From NCBI GenBank assembly GCA_013823625.1, contig PNMM01000002.1, forward strand, positions 703,061 to 767,060: DNA of 64,000 nt, read 5' to 3'. The number at the start of each line of letters is the position of its first letter. Positions within the stretch are counted from its first letter, which is position 1. A program made the translations under genes and the position numbers. The notes below the pieces were generated by a model, which ran no database searches, had not been told where the DNA came from, and saw only the letters and a program-made list of their open reading frames with translations. Below, one piece after another: positions 8,183-16,816 of this stretch. Origin of the DNA: Microbacterium sp. (GTDB taxonomy: Bacteria; Actinomycetota; Actinomycetes; Actinomycetales; Microbacteriaceae).

Positions 8183-8725
8183 ATGGATGCGCAGCCGAAC
8201 GACGTCGACCCGGTGGTTGCGATCGAGCGCGCGATCAGCGAGCTGCGCCGCACCGGCAATCGCTGGCGGCCCGGCGGCCCGGGCGCCCCGATGTGGATGC
8301 CGCCGCAAACCCCGGGCGCCGAAGGCTCGGGCGCGGGGCACCGCGGCCCCTTCGGGTGGAAGGGCGGGCGGCACGAGCATCCGTTCGCCAATATGGCGCG
8401 CTACCGCTTGCTCTCAACGCTCGACCGCCTTGGCGATGGTGCGAGCGTGAGCGAACTCGCTGCCGCGATCGGCGTCGATCAGCCGCGCGCCAGTCGTGTC
8501 GTCGCGGATTGCGTCGACCGCGGCCTCGTCACGCGATCGGTTGACCCGACGGATGCCCGCCGCAGCGTCATCGCCCTCACCGACGATGGCCGCGCCGTCA
8601 TCGACGAGCGCCGCCGCGAACGCCGCGCCGCCGTCGAGCAGGCGCTCGACGGGTTCACGCCGGCCGAGCGCGCGCAGCTCGCCGCGCTGCTCGCTCGTTT
8701 CGTGGCGGGTGGCCGCTCGACCTGA
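8183..8725 (+). CDS. MarR-family transcriptional regulator with Gly/Pro-rich N-terminus
   Basis: A 180-residue protein. The C-terminal half is a winged helix: YRLLSTLDRL, then recognition-helix region VSELAAAIGVDQPRASRVVADCVDRGLV, then wing sequence DPTDARRSVIALTDDG, all typical of MarR. Residues ~25-75 form an unusual Gly/Pro/Trp/His-rich linker (WRPGGPGAPMWMPP, GPFGWKGGRHEHP) absent from ordinary MarR proteins. The start is set by TACCGT 7 bases before ATG 8183. It is divergent from the Gly-rich gene, the usual arrangement for a MarR repressor and its target. Effector unknown; the His/Gly linker could be a metal-sensing element, but that is inference. Confidence 0.85.
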   Translation: MDAQPNDVDPVVAIERAISELRRTGNRWRPGGPGAPMWMPPQTPGAEGSGAGHRGPFGWKGGRHEHPFANMARYRLLSTLDRLGDGASVSELAAAIGVDQPRASRVVADCVDRGLVTRSVDPTDARRSVIALTDDGRAVIDERRRERRAAVEQALDGFTPAERAQLAALLARFVAGGRST

Positions 8726-8804
8726 TTCGCAGCACAGTGACGTAGTCCGCCAGTGTCACAGCGAGCGCGCGGGCGATTCTCGGCATTCGTTGCGACGATA
8801 AGGA

Positions 8805-10088
8805 ATGAACTCGACTCGCCTGCGCGACTACCAACCCTCCGACATGGACGCCATTCTCAGTCTGTGGGACGAGGTGCGGGCCGACGGCGTCGAGCCGGTC
8901 TATGCGCTCGCCGAAGTTCTCGCGTCGTGTGAGAAAGACCACGCCGTCGTGGCTGTCACCGGCGACACCGTGCTCGGTGTGGCCGTGGCCCGTGCGGCCC
9001 ATGACCAGGGGTGGATCGTTTTTCTCGCCGTCACGGCGTCGGCCCGCGGGGCCGGAATCGCTGGCTCGCTCTTGGCGGCGCTGGAGCAGCGCATGGCGCC
9101 GCAGGGGCTCACTCGGCTCTCGATTCTCGTGCCCGATCAGCAGCACCAGCATGGCGCGCTCACGAAAGCGGGCTTTCACGACCGGGCGCACCTGAGCTAT
9201 TTCGAACGCGAGATTCCGGTGAAGCAGCGCGAACTCACCGCGTTGCGTGAGCTAGGCGGACGCATTCTCGCGCGCGACCTCTGGAGCTCGATCGCGGGCA
9301 TGCAGGCCGAGAAAGAGTTGCTTGAGCGACGACTCGTGTTGCCGCTCGCCGACCCCGCGCTCGCCGAGCAGTTCGGCGTCGAGCCGCCGCGATCGATCGT
9401 GCTTTTCGGCCCTCCCGGAACCGGCAAGACGACCTTCGCCAAGGCCGTCGCCTCTCGGCTGCAGTGGCCGTTCGTCGAAGTGTTTCCGTCGCGGCTTGCC
9501 CACGGCCCGCAAGGTCTCGCGGGCGGCCTGCGCGAAACCTTCGCGACGATCGCCGAGCTCGACCACGTCATTGTCTTCATCGACGAAGTCGAAGAGATTG
9601 CGGCGCAGCGCGGCGGCGAGCCACCGTCGGCCATGCAGGGCGTGACGAATGAGCTGCTCAAGATCATCCCCGCGTTCCGCGATTCGCCCGGGCGCTTGCT
9701 GATCTGCGCCACCAACTTCATTCGCGCGCTCGATGACGCCTTCTTGCGGCACGGCCGATTCGACTACGTGATCCCCATCGGGTTGCCGGATGCTGCGGCA
9801 CGTGAGGCGATCTGGTCGCGGTACATTCCCGACTCGGTTGAGGGCGACGTTGACCTCGCGCAACTCGTCGCCAGCAGCGACGGGTACTCGCCCGCCGACA
9901 TCGAGTTTGCCGCGCGCTCGGCGTCACAATCGGCACTCGAGCAGTCGGTCTTCGGGGCACCCGGAGGGGGCATCCGGGGCCCGTCGACGGCGGACTATCT
10001 GACGGCGATTGCCCGCACGCGCGCCACGGTGTCGCCCGAGGTGGCGAGCGAGTTCCGCGACGACATCGCGGCCCTCGCGCGCACCTAG
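8805..10088 (+). CDS. GNAT acetyltransferase - AAA+ ATPase fusion protein
   Basis: One uninterrupted 427-residue frame joins two domains. Residues 1-135 are a GNAT fold with the acetyl-CoA loop region VTASARGAGIAGSLL at 76-90. Residues ~165-400 are a classical AAA+ module: Walker A GPPGTGKT 202-209, Walker B VFIDEVEE 257-264, sensor-1 ATN 302-304, an RHGRFD arginine-finger region 315-320, and the lid motif GYSPADI 360-366, the type seen in FtsH, proteasomal and Cdc48 ATPases. A helical linker (135-180) separates them. The pairing suggests ATP-driven remodelling of an acetylated or to-be-acetylated target, but substrate and oligomeric state are unknown. It stands alone, with no operon partner. 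The only start signal is AAGGA immediately before the ATG. Confidence 0.88.
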   Translation: MNSTRLRDYQPSDMDAILSLWDEVRADGVEPVYALAEVLASCEKDHAVVAVTGDTVLGVAVARAAHDQGWIVFLAVTASARGAGIAGSLLAALEQRMAPQGLTRLSILVPDQQHQHGALTKAGFHDRAHLSYFEREIPVKQRELTALRELGGRILARDLWSSIAGMQAEKELLERRLVLPLADPALAEQFGVEPPRSIVLFGPPGTGKTTFAKAVASRLQWPFVEVFPSRLAHGPQGLAGGLRETFATIAELDHVIVFIDEVEEIAAQRGGEPPSAMQGVTNELLKIIPAFRDSPGRLLICATNFIRALDDAFLRHGRFDYVIPIGLPDAAAREAIWSRYIPDSVEGDVDLAQLVASSDGYSPADIEFAARSASQSALEQSVFGAPGGGIRGPSTADYLTAIARTRATVSPEVASEFRDDIAALART

Positions 10089-10092
10089 GCGG

Positions 10093-11523
10093 CTACGAAG
10101 CCGCGACGGTCTTCGGCGGCGCCTTCACAAAGAGCAGCATGATGCCGCCGACGAGCAAGACGAGCGTGATGCCGAGGATGCCGTAGAGCGTCTGGTTGCC
10201 AGCGACGACGATCAGGATGCCCCACAGCAGTGACGCCATCCACCCGGCGGCCCGACCGGTGGTCGCGTAGAGGCCGAAGACCTCACCCTCACGACCGGCG
10301 GGAGTGACGCGAGCGAGGAATGAACGCGACGCCGCCTGAGCGGGGCCGACGAACGCCGCGAGCACGATACCGACCGCCCAGAACAGCCCAGCGCCGAGGT
10401 CGGCGAAGAAGAACACGATGAGCGTGCACGCGACGAGGCCGAACACCGACACCACGATGACGAGCTTGGGGCCGAATCGGTCGTCGAGGCGACCAGCCAG
10501 AATCGTCGAGATACCGGCGACGATGTTGAGAGCGATGCCGAAGATCACGAGATCGGTGAAGCCGAACCCAAACACGATGCCCGCGATGACCGAGCCGAAG
10601 GTGAAGACCGCCGAGAGCCCGTCGCGGTAGACAGCGCTCGCGAGCAAGAACCAGAACGTCGGCCGCGTCTCGCGCCAGAGGCGAGCGATGCTGCGGATGA
10701 GTTCAACGTAGCTGCGGAAGAAACCAACCGTGGGTGCGGTGTTGAGCTTGGGTGGCTCGGGCACGCTCAAGAAGATCGGGATGACGAAGATGATGGTCCA
10801 GATCGTCGCGCCGAGAGCGATGAGCTGGAAGGTGAGACCCGACTCTCCGTCGAGCACGCCGCCCAAGATCAGGCCGACGACGATCGTCAAGGCGACGATG
10901 CCACCGAGGTAGCCGAAGCCCCAGCCGAGGCCCGAGACCTTGCCGATGGTTTTGGGCGTTGACACCGAGATCAAGAGGGCGTTGTAGTTGACGCCGGCGA
11001 TCTCGCCGAACACGCTGCCGATGGCGATGAGCGCCACGCCCATCCAGAACCACTCGGCGCCGGGCTGAACAAAGACCAGGCCGAACTGCGCGACGATGAG
11101 CAGAGCCGTGAAGATGAACAGCTGCATCTTCTGGCGACCAGCGCGGTCGGCACGCTGGCCCATAACGGGCGCGAGAAGCGCGATGAGCAAGCCGGCGATT
11201 GTGATGCCGTAGCCAAGGTTGCTCGCGAGCTGCCCGAGCGCGGCCTCTTCGCCGTCGGTGCCGACAAGCGACGGGTCGATGAAGAACGTGCTCGTGAGGA
11301 AGCTGGGCACCCACACAAAGGTGAGCAGCACGGTATTGAACGGCTGGGTTGCCCAGTCCCAGAAGGCCCAGGCGAAGACTCGCTTGCGGGGCACCTCTAA
11401 GCCGTCTTGCAGATCGAGGCCCATGACACCGACCGCGCCGGTATTGGCGGTGACGGGGATGGTGATGTCGGTGGGGTGCTCGGGGGTGGATCCGACGCCG
11501 TTGTCGGCAGGCTTCTCAGTCAT
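10093..11523 (-). CDS. MFS transporter, UMF1/Atg22-like
   Basis: A 476-residue integral membrane protein with about twelve hydrophobic segments. The N-terminal block VFAWAFWDWATQPFNTV is characteristic of the UMF1 (Atg22-like) branch of the major facilitator superfamily, whose bacterial members are of unknown substrate. MFS loop signature GQRADRAGRQK lies between segments 2 and 3. ATG 11523 lies 6 bases after a minus-strand TAGCGT element, so the message is likely leaderless. It converges on the GNAT-AAA+ gene with 4 bases between stops. Confidence 0.85.
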   Translation of the reverse strand: MTEKPADNGVGSTPEHPTDITIPVTANTGAVGVMGLDLQDGLEVPRKRVFAWAFWDWATQPFNTVLLTFVWVPSFLTSTFFIDPSLVGTDGEEAALGQLASNLGYGITIAGLLIALLAPVMGQRADRAGRQKMQLFIFTALLIVAQFGLVFVQPGAEWFWMGVALIAIGSVFGEIAGVNYNALLISVSTPKTIGKVSGLGWGFGYLGGIVALTIVVGLILGGVLDGESGLTFQLIALGATIWTIIFVIPIFLSVPEPPKLNTAPTVGFFRSYVELIRSIARLWRETRPTFWFLLASAVYRDGLSAVFTFGSVIAGIVFGFGFTDLVIFGIALNIVAGISTILAGRLDDRFGPKLVIVVSVFGLVACTLIVFFFADLGAGLFWAVGIVLAAFVGPAQAASRSFLARVTPAGREGEVFGLYATTGRAAGWMASLLWGILIVVAGNQTLYGILGITLVLLVGGIMLLFVKAPPKTVAAS

Positions 11524-11529
11524 GCGCTC

Positions 11530-11535
11530 ACGCTA
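11530..11535 (-). promoter_or_regulatory. Candidate -10 of the UMF1-type transporter (leaderless)
   Basis: Minus-strand TAGCGT, 6 bases, ATG 11523. Confidence 0.45.
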
Positions 11536-11646
11536 CCCCTCGGGGGTGAACGGGGGGTAGCGCGAATCGGCGTCGGTTTCGTGAATCCGCCACCTGCGCG
11601 CAACCTGAGAATTGAGCCAGGGTCGCTCAAGTTTTGAGTGATCGAC

Positions 11647-11675
11647 TTGACAGCGAGCATCCCGAATCTGAAACT
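11647..11675 (+). promoter_or_regulatory. Probable dnaK operon promoter
   Basis: TTGACA (11647-11652), 17-base spacer, GAAACT (11670-11675). The -10 is weak, but the downstream edge overlaps the HAIR element, which explains heat-shock control by HspR. Confidence 0.5.
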
Positions 11676-11694
11676 TGATACAGCGCGACTCAAC
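11674..11694 (+). promoter_or_regulatory. HAIR element (HspR operator) of the dnaK operon
   Basis: CTTGATA-N7-ACTCAAC matches the HspR-associated inverted repeat CTTGAGT-N7-ACTCAAG with the correct 7-base spacing. It lies 34 bases before the dnaK ATG. A further CTCAAG-TT-TTGAG palindrome lies upstream at 11626-11638 and may be a second weaker site. Confidence 0.85.
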
Positions 11695-11728
11695 CTTTCG
11701 CGCACCGATCTTCAGAAGGAGCACCACC

Positions 11729-13609
11729 ATGGCTCGTGCCGTCGGCATCGACCTCGGAACCACTAACTCCGTCGTCTCTGTTCTTGAAGGTGGAGAACCC
11801 ACCGTTATCGCCAACGCAGAAGGCTTTCGCACGACCCCCTCGGTTGTTGCCTTCACGAAAGACGGCGAGGTGCTCGTCGGCGAGACCGCCAAGCGCCAGG
11901 CCGTCACGAACGTCGACCGCACCATCGCGAGCGTCAAGCGCCACATGGGCACCGACTGGAAGCAAGAGATCGACGACAAGAAGTACACCCCGCAAGAGAT
12001 CAGCGCCCGCATCTTGGCGAAGCTGAAGCGGGATGCGGAGCAGTACCTGGGCGAGAGCGTCACCGACGCCGTCATCACGGTGCCCGCCTACTTCAACGAC
12101 GCCGAGCGTCAGGCCACGAAAGAGGCCGGCGAGATCGCGGGCCTCAACGTGCTGCGCATCATCAACGAGCCCACCGCGGCCGCGCTGGCCTACGGCCTCG
12201 ACAAGGGTAAAGAAGACGAGCTCATCCTGGTCTTCGACCTCGGTGGCGGAACCTTCGACGTGAGCCTGCTCGAGGTGGGCAAAGACGACGACTTCAGCAC
12301 CATCCAGGTGCGCTCGACCGCCGGTGACAACCGTCTCGGTGGCGACGACTGGGATGCCCGCGTGGTCGACTACCTCGCCAAGCGCTTCAAGGAGTCGACG
12401 GGCGTCGACGTGAGCAACGACAAGATCGCCAAGCAGCGCCTCAAGGAGGCCGCCGAGCAGGCGAAGAAAGAGCTCTCGAGCTCGACGAGCACCAACATTC
12501 AGCTGCCGTACCTCTCGCTGACCGAGAACGGCCCCGCCAACCTCGACGAGACGCTCACGCGCGCGAAGTTCGAAGAGCTCACGAGCGACTTGCTCGACCG
12601 CACCAAGAAGCCCTTCACCGACGTCATCAAAGAGGCGGGCGTGAAGGTCGGCGACATCGCGCACGTCGTGCTCGTCGGTGGCTCGACGCGTATGCCCGCC
12701 GTCACCGAGCTCGTCAAGCAGCTCACCGGTGGTCGCGAGCCCAACAAGGGTGTCAACCCCGATGAGGTCGTCGCCGTGGGCGCTGCCCTGCAGGCCGGTG
12801 TGCTGAAGGGCGAGCGCAAAGACGTTCTGCTCATCGACGTGACCCCCCTGAGCCTCGGTATCGAGACCAAGGGCGGCATCATGACCAAGCTCATCGAGCG
12901 CAACACGGCGATTCCGACGAAGCGCAGTGAGACGTTCACGACGGCCGATGACAACCAGCCGAGTGTGGCCATTCAGGTCTTCCAGGGCGAGCGTGAGTTC
13001 ACGCGCGACAACAAGAACCTGGGCACGTTCGAGCTCACGGGTATCGCGCCGGCTCCGCGGGGCATCCCGCAGATCGAGGTCACTTTCGACATCGACGCCA
13101 ACGGCATCGTGCACGTCTCGGCGAAAGACAAGGGCACCGGCAAGGAGCAGTCGATGACCATCACGGGCGGATCGTCGCTCGCGAAAGAAGACATCGAGCG
13201 CATGGTGCGCGAGGCCGAAGAGCACGCTGCTGAAGACAAAGAGCGTCGCGAGAAGGCCGAAGTGCGCAACAACTCCGAGCAGCTCGTCTACTCGATCGAG
13301 AAGCTCATCAAGGAGAACGACGACAAGCTGCCCGACGACGTCAAGGGCGAGGTGCAGGCCGATGTGGATGCTCTCAAGACGGCGCTCGCCGGTGACGACG
13401 AAGCGGCCGTGAAGACGGCGTTCGACACGCTCAACGTCTCGCAGACCAAGCTCGGCGAGGCCATCTACGCCGCCTCGCAAATGGAGCCGACTCCGTCTGA
13501 AGACCAAGAGACGCCCGCGTCGAAGGATGATGACGTGGTCGACGCCGAGATCGTTGACGACGAAGACGACAAGCCTGCCGATGGTGCTGCCGACAAGGAC
13601 GCCAAGTAG
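11729..13609 (+). CDS. dnaK: Chaperone DnaK (Hsp70)
   Basis: ATP-dependent Hsp70 of 626 residues. N-terminal ATPase with [13 protein letters not shown] and [14 protein letters not shown]; hinge region [17 protein letters not shown]; substrate-binding domain; acidic C-terminal tail [10 protein letters not shown]. Start at ATG 11729 ([10 protein letters not shown]) with Shine-Dalgarno AGAAGGAG just upstream; the longer open frame upstream covers the promoter and HAIR element and is not coding. First gene of dnaK-grpE-dnaJ-hspR; GrpE exchanges nucleotide and DnaJ stimulates ATPase. HspR, encoded last, represses the operon through the upstream HAIR site. Confidence 0.98.
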   Translation: MARAVGIDLGTTNSVVSVLEGGEPTVIANAEGFRTTPSVVAFTKDGEVLVGETAKRQAVTNVDRTIASVKRHMGTDWKQEIDDKKYTPQEISARILAKLKRDAEQYLGESVTDAVITVPAYFNDAERQATKEAGEIAGLNVLRIINEPTAAALAYGLDKGKEDELILVFDLGGGTFDVSLLEVGKDDDFSTIQVRSTAGDNRLGGDDWDARVVDYLAKRFKESTGVDVSNDKIAKQRLKEAAEQAKKELSSSTSTNIQLPYLSLTENGPANLDETLTRAKFEELTSDLLDRTKKPFTDVIKEAGVKVGDIAHVVLVGGSTRMPAVTELVKQLTGGREPNKGVNPDEVVAVGAALQAGVLKGERKDVLLIDVTPLSLGIETKGGIMTKLIERNTAIPTKRSETFTTADDNQPSVAIQVFQGEREFTRDNKNLGTFELTGIAPAPRGIPQIEVTFDIDANGIVHVSAKDKGTGKEQSMTITGGSSLAKEDIERMVREAEEHAAEDKERREKAEVRNNSEQLVYSIEKLIKENDDKLPDDVKGEVQADVDALKTALAGDDEAAVKTAFDTLNVSQTKLGEAIYAASQMEPTPSEDQETPASKDDDVVDAEIVDDEDDKPADGAADKDAK

Positions 13610-13611
13610 TC

Positions 13612-14214
13612 ATGGCGGCCAAAGATCACGACGAGCCGCGCGACGAGCAGCACGAGCCGCTTGCCGACGACGGGGCATCGACCGACGCCCCGTCGAGCGA
13701 CGACCTGTTCGCGGCGGAAGACGCTGACGTCGAGGTGTCAGAGACCGGCAACAGTCTCGACGCTGACATCGACCACATCTTGTCGGAGGCCGGGCAGCGC
13801 GAGATCGAGGAATACCGCGACCGCGCTGCCCGCGCCGAGGCCGAGCTGGCGAACTTTCGCACGCGCGTCGAACGCGACCGTGCCGCAAATCGTGACGCCG
13901 TCATCGCCGATGTGATTCGCTCGCTGCTGCCCGCGATCGACGACCTCGATCGTGCGGCAGCGCACGGCGACCTCGAGGGCAGCCCTCTCGAGCTCGTTGC
14001 GCAAAAGCTGCGACTCGCGTTCGAGCGCTACGGACTCGCATCGGTCGGCGTGGTGGGCGAAGCGTTCGACCCGGCCTTCCACCAGGCGATCGTGCAATTG
14101 CCGAGCGCCGAGGCTACGAGCCAGACCGTCGCTGACGTCATCGAGGTGGGCTACGTTCTCGGCGACCGCCTCGTGCGGCCCGCGAAGGTCGCCGTCTCGG
14201 TGCCCCAGAGCTGA
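13612..14214 (+). CDS. grpE: Nucleotide exchange factor GrpE
   Basis: A 200-residue protein with an acidic, disordered first ~55 residues, a long helix (QREIEEYRDRAARAEAELANFRTR...), and a C-terminal beta domain that includes FDPAFHQAIVQLP and VGYVLGDRLVRPAKVAVS, the conserved GrpE signature. It releases ADP from DnaK. The ATG lies 2 bases after the dnaK stop, so the genes are co-transcribed. Weak conservation of the N-terminus is normal for the family. Confidence 0.96.
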   Translation: MAAKDHDEPRDEQHEPLADDGASTDAPSSDDLFAAEDADVEVSETGNSLDADIDHILSEAGQREIEEYRDRAARAEAELANFRTRVERDRAANRDAVIADVIRSLLPAIDDLDRAAAHGDLEGSPLELVAQKLRLAFERYGLASVGVVGEAFDPAFHQAIVQLPSAEATSQTVADVIEVGYVLGDRLVRPAKVAVSVPQS

Positions 14215-14222
14215 GGTGAACC

Positions 14223-15197
14223 GTGGCCAGTCAAGACTGGTTCGATAAAGACTTCTACGCCGTTCTCGGGGTGTCGAAAGACGTCAGCGAGGCCGAGCTC
14301 AAGAAGGCGTACCGCAAGCTCGCGCGGCAGCATCACCCCGACTCGAACCCGGGCAATGCCGCCGCCGAGGCGCGCTTCAAAGAGATCAGCGAAGCGCACT
14401 CGGTCTTGAGCGACCCCACGCAACGCGCCGAGTACGACCAGATTCGCGCGATGGGCTCGGGGGCTCGCTTTACGGCGGGCGGCGCCCCGGGCGGCTTCGA
14501 TGACGTCTTTGGCGGGATGTTCACCGGCGGCGCGCAAGGCGGCCGACGCAGTGCCCCGGGCGGCTTTGAAGACATCTTCGGCGGACTCTTCGGCAACGGC
14601 GCCCCCGGCCAGCCCGGAGCTGGTCGTCGCTACGGCGCGCCCACCAAGGGCCGCGACCACGTCGCGAGCGTCGGCCTCGAGTTCGACACCGCGGTGCACG
14701 GCGACACCGTCACACTCGAAAACCCGGGGGGCGGTAAGCCCATTCAGGTGAAGATTCCGGCGGGCGTTGCCGACGGGCAGAAGATTCGCCTGCGCGGCAA
14801 AGGCGAGCAGAGTCGTGACGGAGGCGAGCCGGGCGACCTCGTGCTCACGGTGCAGGTGCGCCCGCATCCCGTGTTTACGCGCGATGGTTTGCATTTGCGG
14901 GTGGATGTTCCCGTCACGTTCGTCGAGGCGGCCCTCGGTGCCACGATCGAAGTGCCGACGTTGGGCGGCGACCCCGTCAAGCTGCGCGTCGCGGCGGGCA
15001 CCCCGAGTGGGCGCGTGTTGCGCGTCAAGGGCCGCGGTGTGACGACCTCGAAGGGCGTGGGCGACTTGCTCGCCACAGTTCAGGTCGCCGTGCCTTCGCA
15101 CTTGAGTGCTGAGGCAACGAAACACCTCGAGCAGTTTGCCGCCGCGCTGCCTCGCGAAAACCCGCGCGACGAGCTGCTCGCTCGCGCCAAGGGATGA
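14223..15197 (+). CDS. dnaJ: DnaJ-family co-chaperone without zinc-finger domain
   Basis: A 324-residue J-domain protein: residues 5-70 hold the J domain with the essential HPD in RQHHPDSN. A Gly/Phe region follows in which APGGFDDVFGGMFTGGA is tandemly repeated as APGGFEDIFGGLFGNGA. The two beta-sandwich substrate-binding domains complete the protein. There is no CxxCxGxG motif and in fact no cysteine at all, so this is a type II (CbpA-like) J protein despite its place in the dnaK operon. GTG start at 14223 follows GAGGTGAACC. Its stop overlaps the hspR ATG by 4 bases. Confidence 0.93.
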   Translation: MASQDWFDKDFYAVLGVSKDVSEAELKKAYRKLARQHHPDSNPGNAAAEARFKEISEAHSVLSDPTQRAEYDQIRAMGSGARFTAGGAPGGFDDVFGGMFTGGAQGGRRSAPGGFEDIFGGLFGNGAPGQPGAGRRYGAPTKGRDHVASVGLEFDTAVHGDTVTLENPGGGKPIQVKIPAGVADGQKIRLRGKGEQSRDGGEPGDLVLTVQVRPHPVFTRDGLHLRVDVPVTFVEAALGATIEVPTLGGDPVKLRVAAGTPSGRVLRVKGRGVTTSKGVGDLLATVQVAVPSHLSAEATKHLEQFAAALPRENPRDELLARAKG

Positions 15198-15646
15198 CGA
15201 GCGCAGGAATACCCGGAACAATGACGGCCATGGACGAGAACAGCCCGATCTTTGCGATCGCGGTCGCCGCCGAGCTCGCGGGCATGCACCCGCAGACGCT
15301 GCGGCAATACGACCGGCTGGGTCTCGTCTCGCCCACGCGCACGGCGGGTCAGAGTCGTCGGTACTCGATGCGCGACGTCGTGCAGTTGCGCGAGATCGCC
15401 CGCCTGAGCGCTGAGGGCCTCAACCTCGAGGGCATCCGTCGCATTCTCGACCTCGAGAACGAAGTGGTCGCGCTGCGGTCGCGCGTGCGCGAACTCGAAT
15501 CGGTGCTCGCCGACCAGTTGCTGGCTCGACCGGGTCGGCGCGTCTTCGCGGCCGGCGTTGAGGGTGAGGTCGTCTCGATCAAGGCGGGTACCCGCGCACA
15601 GAAGTCGAACCAGCTGGTGGTCTGGCGACCACTGCGGCGCGGCTGA
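15194..15646 (+). CDS. hspR: Heat-shock repressor HspR (MerR family)
   Basis: A 150-residue MerR-type regulator. The winged helix occupies residues ~20-90: FAIAVAAELAGMHPQTLRQYDRLGLV with the family's L.QYDR block, followed by RYSMRDV and a dimerisation helix. In actinobacteria HspR binds HAIR elements, using DnaK as co-repressor, and controls dnaK and clpB. Both candidate targets with HAIR sites are in this window (11674 and 17602). ATG overlaps the dnaJ stop by 4 bases. Confidence 0.95.
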   Translation: MTSAGIPGTMTAMDENSPIFAIAVAAELAGMHPQTLRQYDRLGLVSPTRTAGQSRRYSMRDVVQLREIARLSAEGLNLEGIRRILDLENEVVALRSRVRELESVLADQLLARPGRRVFAAGVEGEVVSIKAGTRAQKSNQLVVWRPLRRG

Positions 15647-15695
15647 GCACTCGCGCATCACGCCGGTGGCGCGCGAAGGGCCTAGGGTGACGGTC

Positions 15696-16814
15696 GTGAC
15701 CGACGTTGCCGACCCCGCGCTTGATCCGCTGCTCGAGGGCTTGCGTCGTCGCCCCGATGTCGAGGCGCCTGAACTACGCGCATGGGATGCCGCCGATCGC
15801 TACCTACTCGACACCGCCGCGCCGCTCGCCCGCGCAGCGTCGACCGCGGTCGTCGTCGACGACACCCACGGAGCCCTCGCCCTGGGCGCACTGACGCTCG
15901 GCGCTCAGTCGGTGCGCGTGCACCAGGATTCCCTCGTTGCGCAGCACGCGCTCGACGCGAACGCGGGCGCACTCGCCCCGCGCATCACGCACCACTCGCT
16001 CGATTCGGTGATGGCGACGGATGCTCCCCTCGCGCTCCTCCGCCTCCCTCGCTCGCTCGACCGACTCGACGCGGTTGCCCGGCACCTCGCCGCGCACGCG
16101 CATCCCGACGCCGTGTTCGTCGCCGGCAACATGCTCAAGCACATGACCCGGTCGCAAAACGAGGTGCTGCGCGCGAGCTTTGAGCGCGTCGACGTTTCGC
16201 TCGCGCGCGGCAAGGCTCGCCTGCTCACCGCGCGCGGGCCGCGCCGGGTCGCGCCGGCGCAACCGGCGCGCGGGTTTGACCCCGATCACGAGCTGCACAT
16301 CGTGGCGTTGCCGGGGGTGTTTGCGGGGGCATCCCTCGATATCGGCACACGGGCCTTGCTCGACGCGACCGGTCAATTGCCCGCGTTCACGACGGCGATC
16401 GACCTCGCGTGTGGCTCGGGGGTGCTCGCGGCGTTTCTTGCGCGGCAGAGCCGTCATGCGCGCGTCATCGCGAGCGATGTCTCAGCGGTGGCGGTGCAGA
16501 GCGCGGCGCTCACCGCAGCGGCGAACGGCGTACGCGTCGAGACGGTGCACGACGACGGGCTGTCACAGCAACCCGACGCGAGCGCCGACCTTATCGTGCT
16601 CAACCCGCCCTTTCACGTGGGGGCCGCTGTGCACACGGGCATTGCACTCCGGCTCTTTGCCGAGGCCGGCCGAGTGCTGCGCCCCGGCGGTCAGCTCTGG
16701 GCGGTGTGGAACAGCCACCTCGCGTATGTGCCTGCGCTCGAGCGCGCCGTGGGCCCGACACGTCAGGTGGCGCGCACGCCCAAATTCACCGTGACGGCGT
16801 CGCGCCGCCGATAG
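15696..16814 (+). CDS. Class I SAM methyltransferase, RsmC/RlmG-like
   Basis: Protein of 372 residues. The C-terminal half is a Rossmann methyltransferase: AIDLACGSGVLAAFLA (SAM loop), ASDVSAVAVQSA, and the catalytic NPPF motif (IVLNPPFHVG), as in 16S rRNA G1207 or 23S G1835 guanine N2-methyltransferases. The N-terminal half is a degenerate methyltransferase-like domain, also typical of the RsmC/RlmG group. The GTG at 15696 is chosen because TAGGGT ends 7 bases upstream; an in-frame GTG at 15687 overlaps that element. Which rRNA base is modified cannot be settled by eye. Confidence 0.8.
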   Translation: MTDVADPALDPLLEGLRRRPDVEAPELRAWDAADRYLLDTAAPLARAASTAVVVDDTHGALALGALTLGAQSVRVHQDSLVAQHALDANAGALAPRITHHSLDSVMATDAPLALLRLPRSLDRLDAVARHLAAHAHPDAVFVAGNMLKHMTRSQNEVLRASFERVDVSLARGKARLLTARGPRRVAPAQPARGFDPDHELHIVALPGVFAGASLDIGTRALLDATGQLPAFTTAIDLACGSGVLAAFLARQSRHARVIASDVSAVAVQSAALTAAANGVRVETVHDDGLSQQPDASADLIVLNPPFHVGAAVHTGIALRLFAEAGRVLRPGGQLWAVWNSHLAYVPALERAVGPTRQVARTPKFTVTASRRR

Positions 16815-16816
16815 CG

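Noticed and set aside
8741-8763. GTGAC...GTCAC inverted repeat before the GNAT-AAA+ gene
   Set aside because: Short arms with a 13-base loop; no supporting promoter context, so not listed as an operator.
11626-11638. CTCAAG-TT-TTGAG palindrome as the main HAIR site
   Set aside because: The spacing is 2, not 7; the site at 11674 fits the consensus better, so this is at most accessory.
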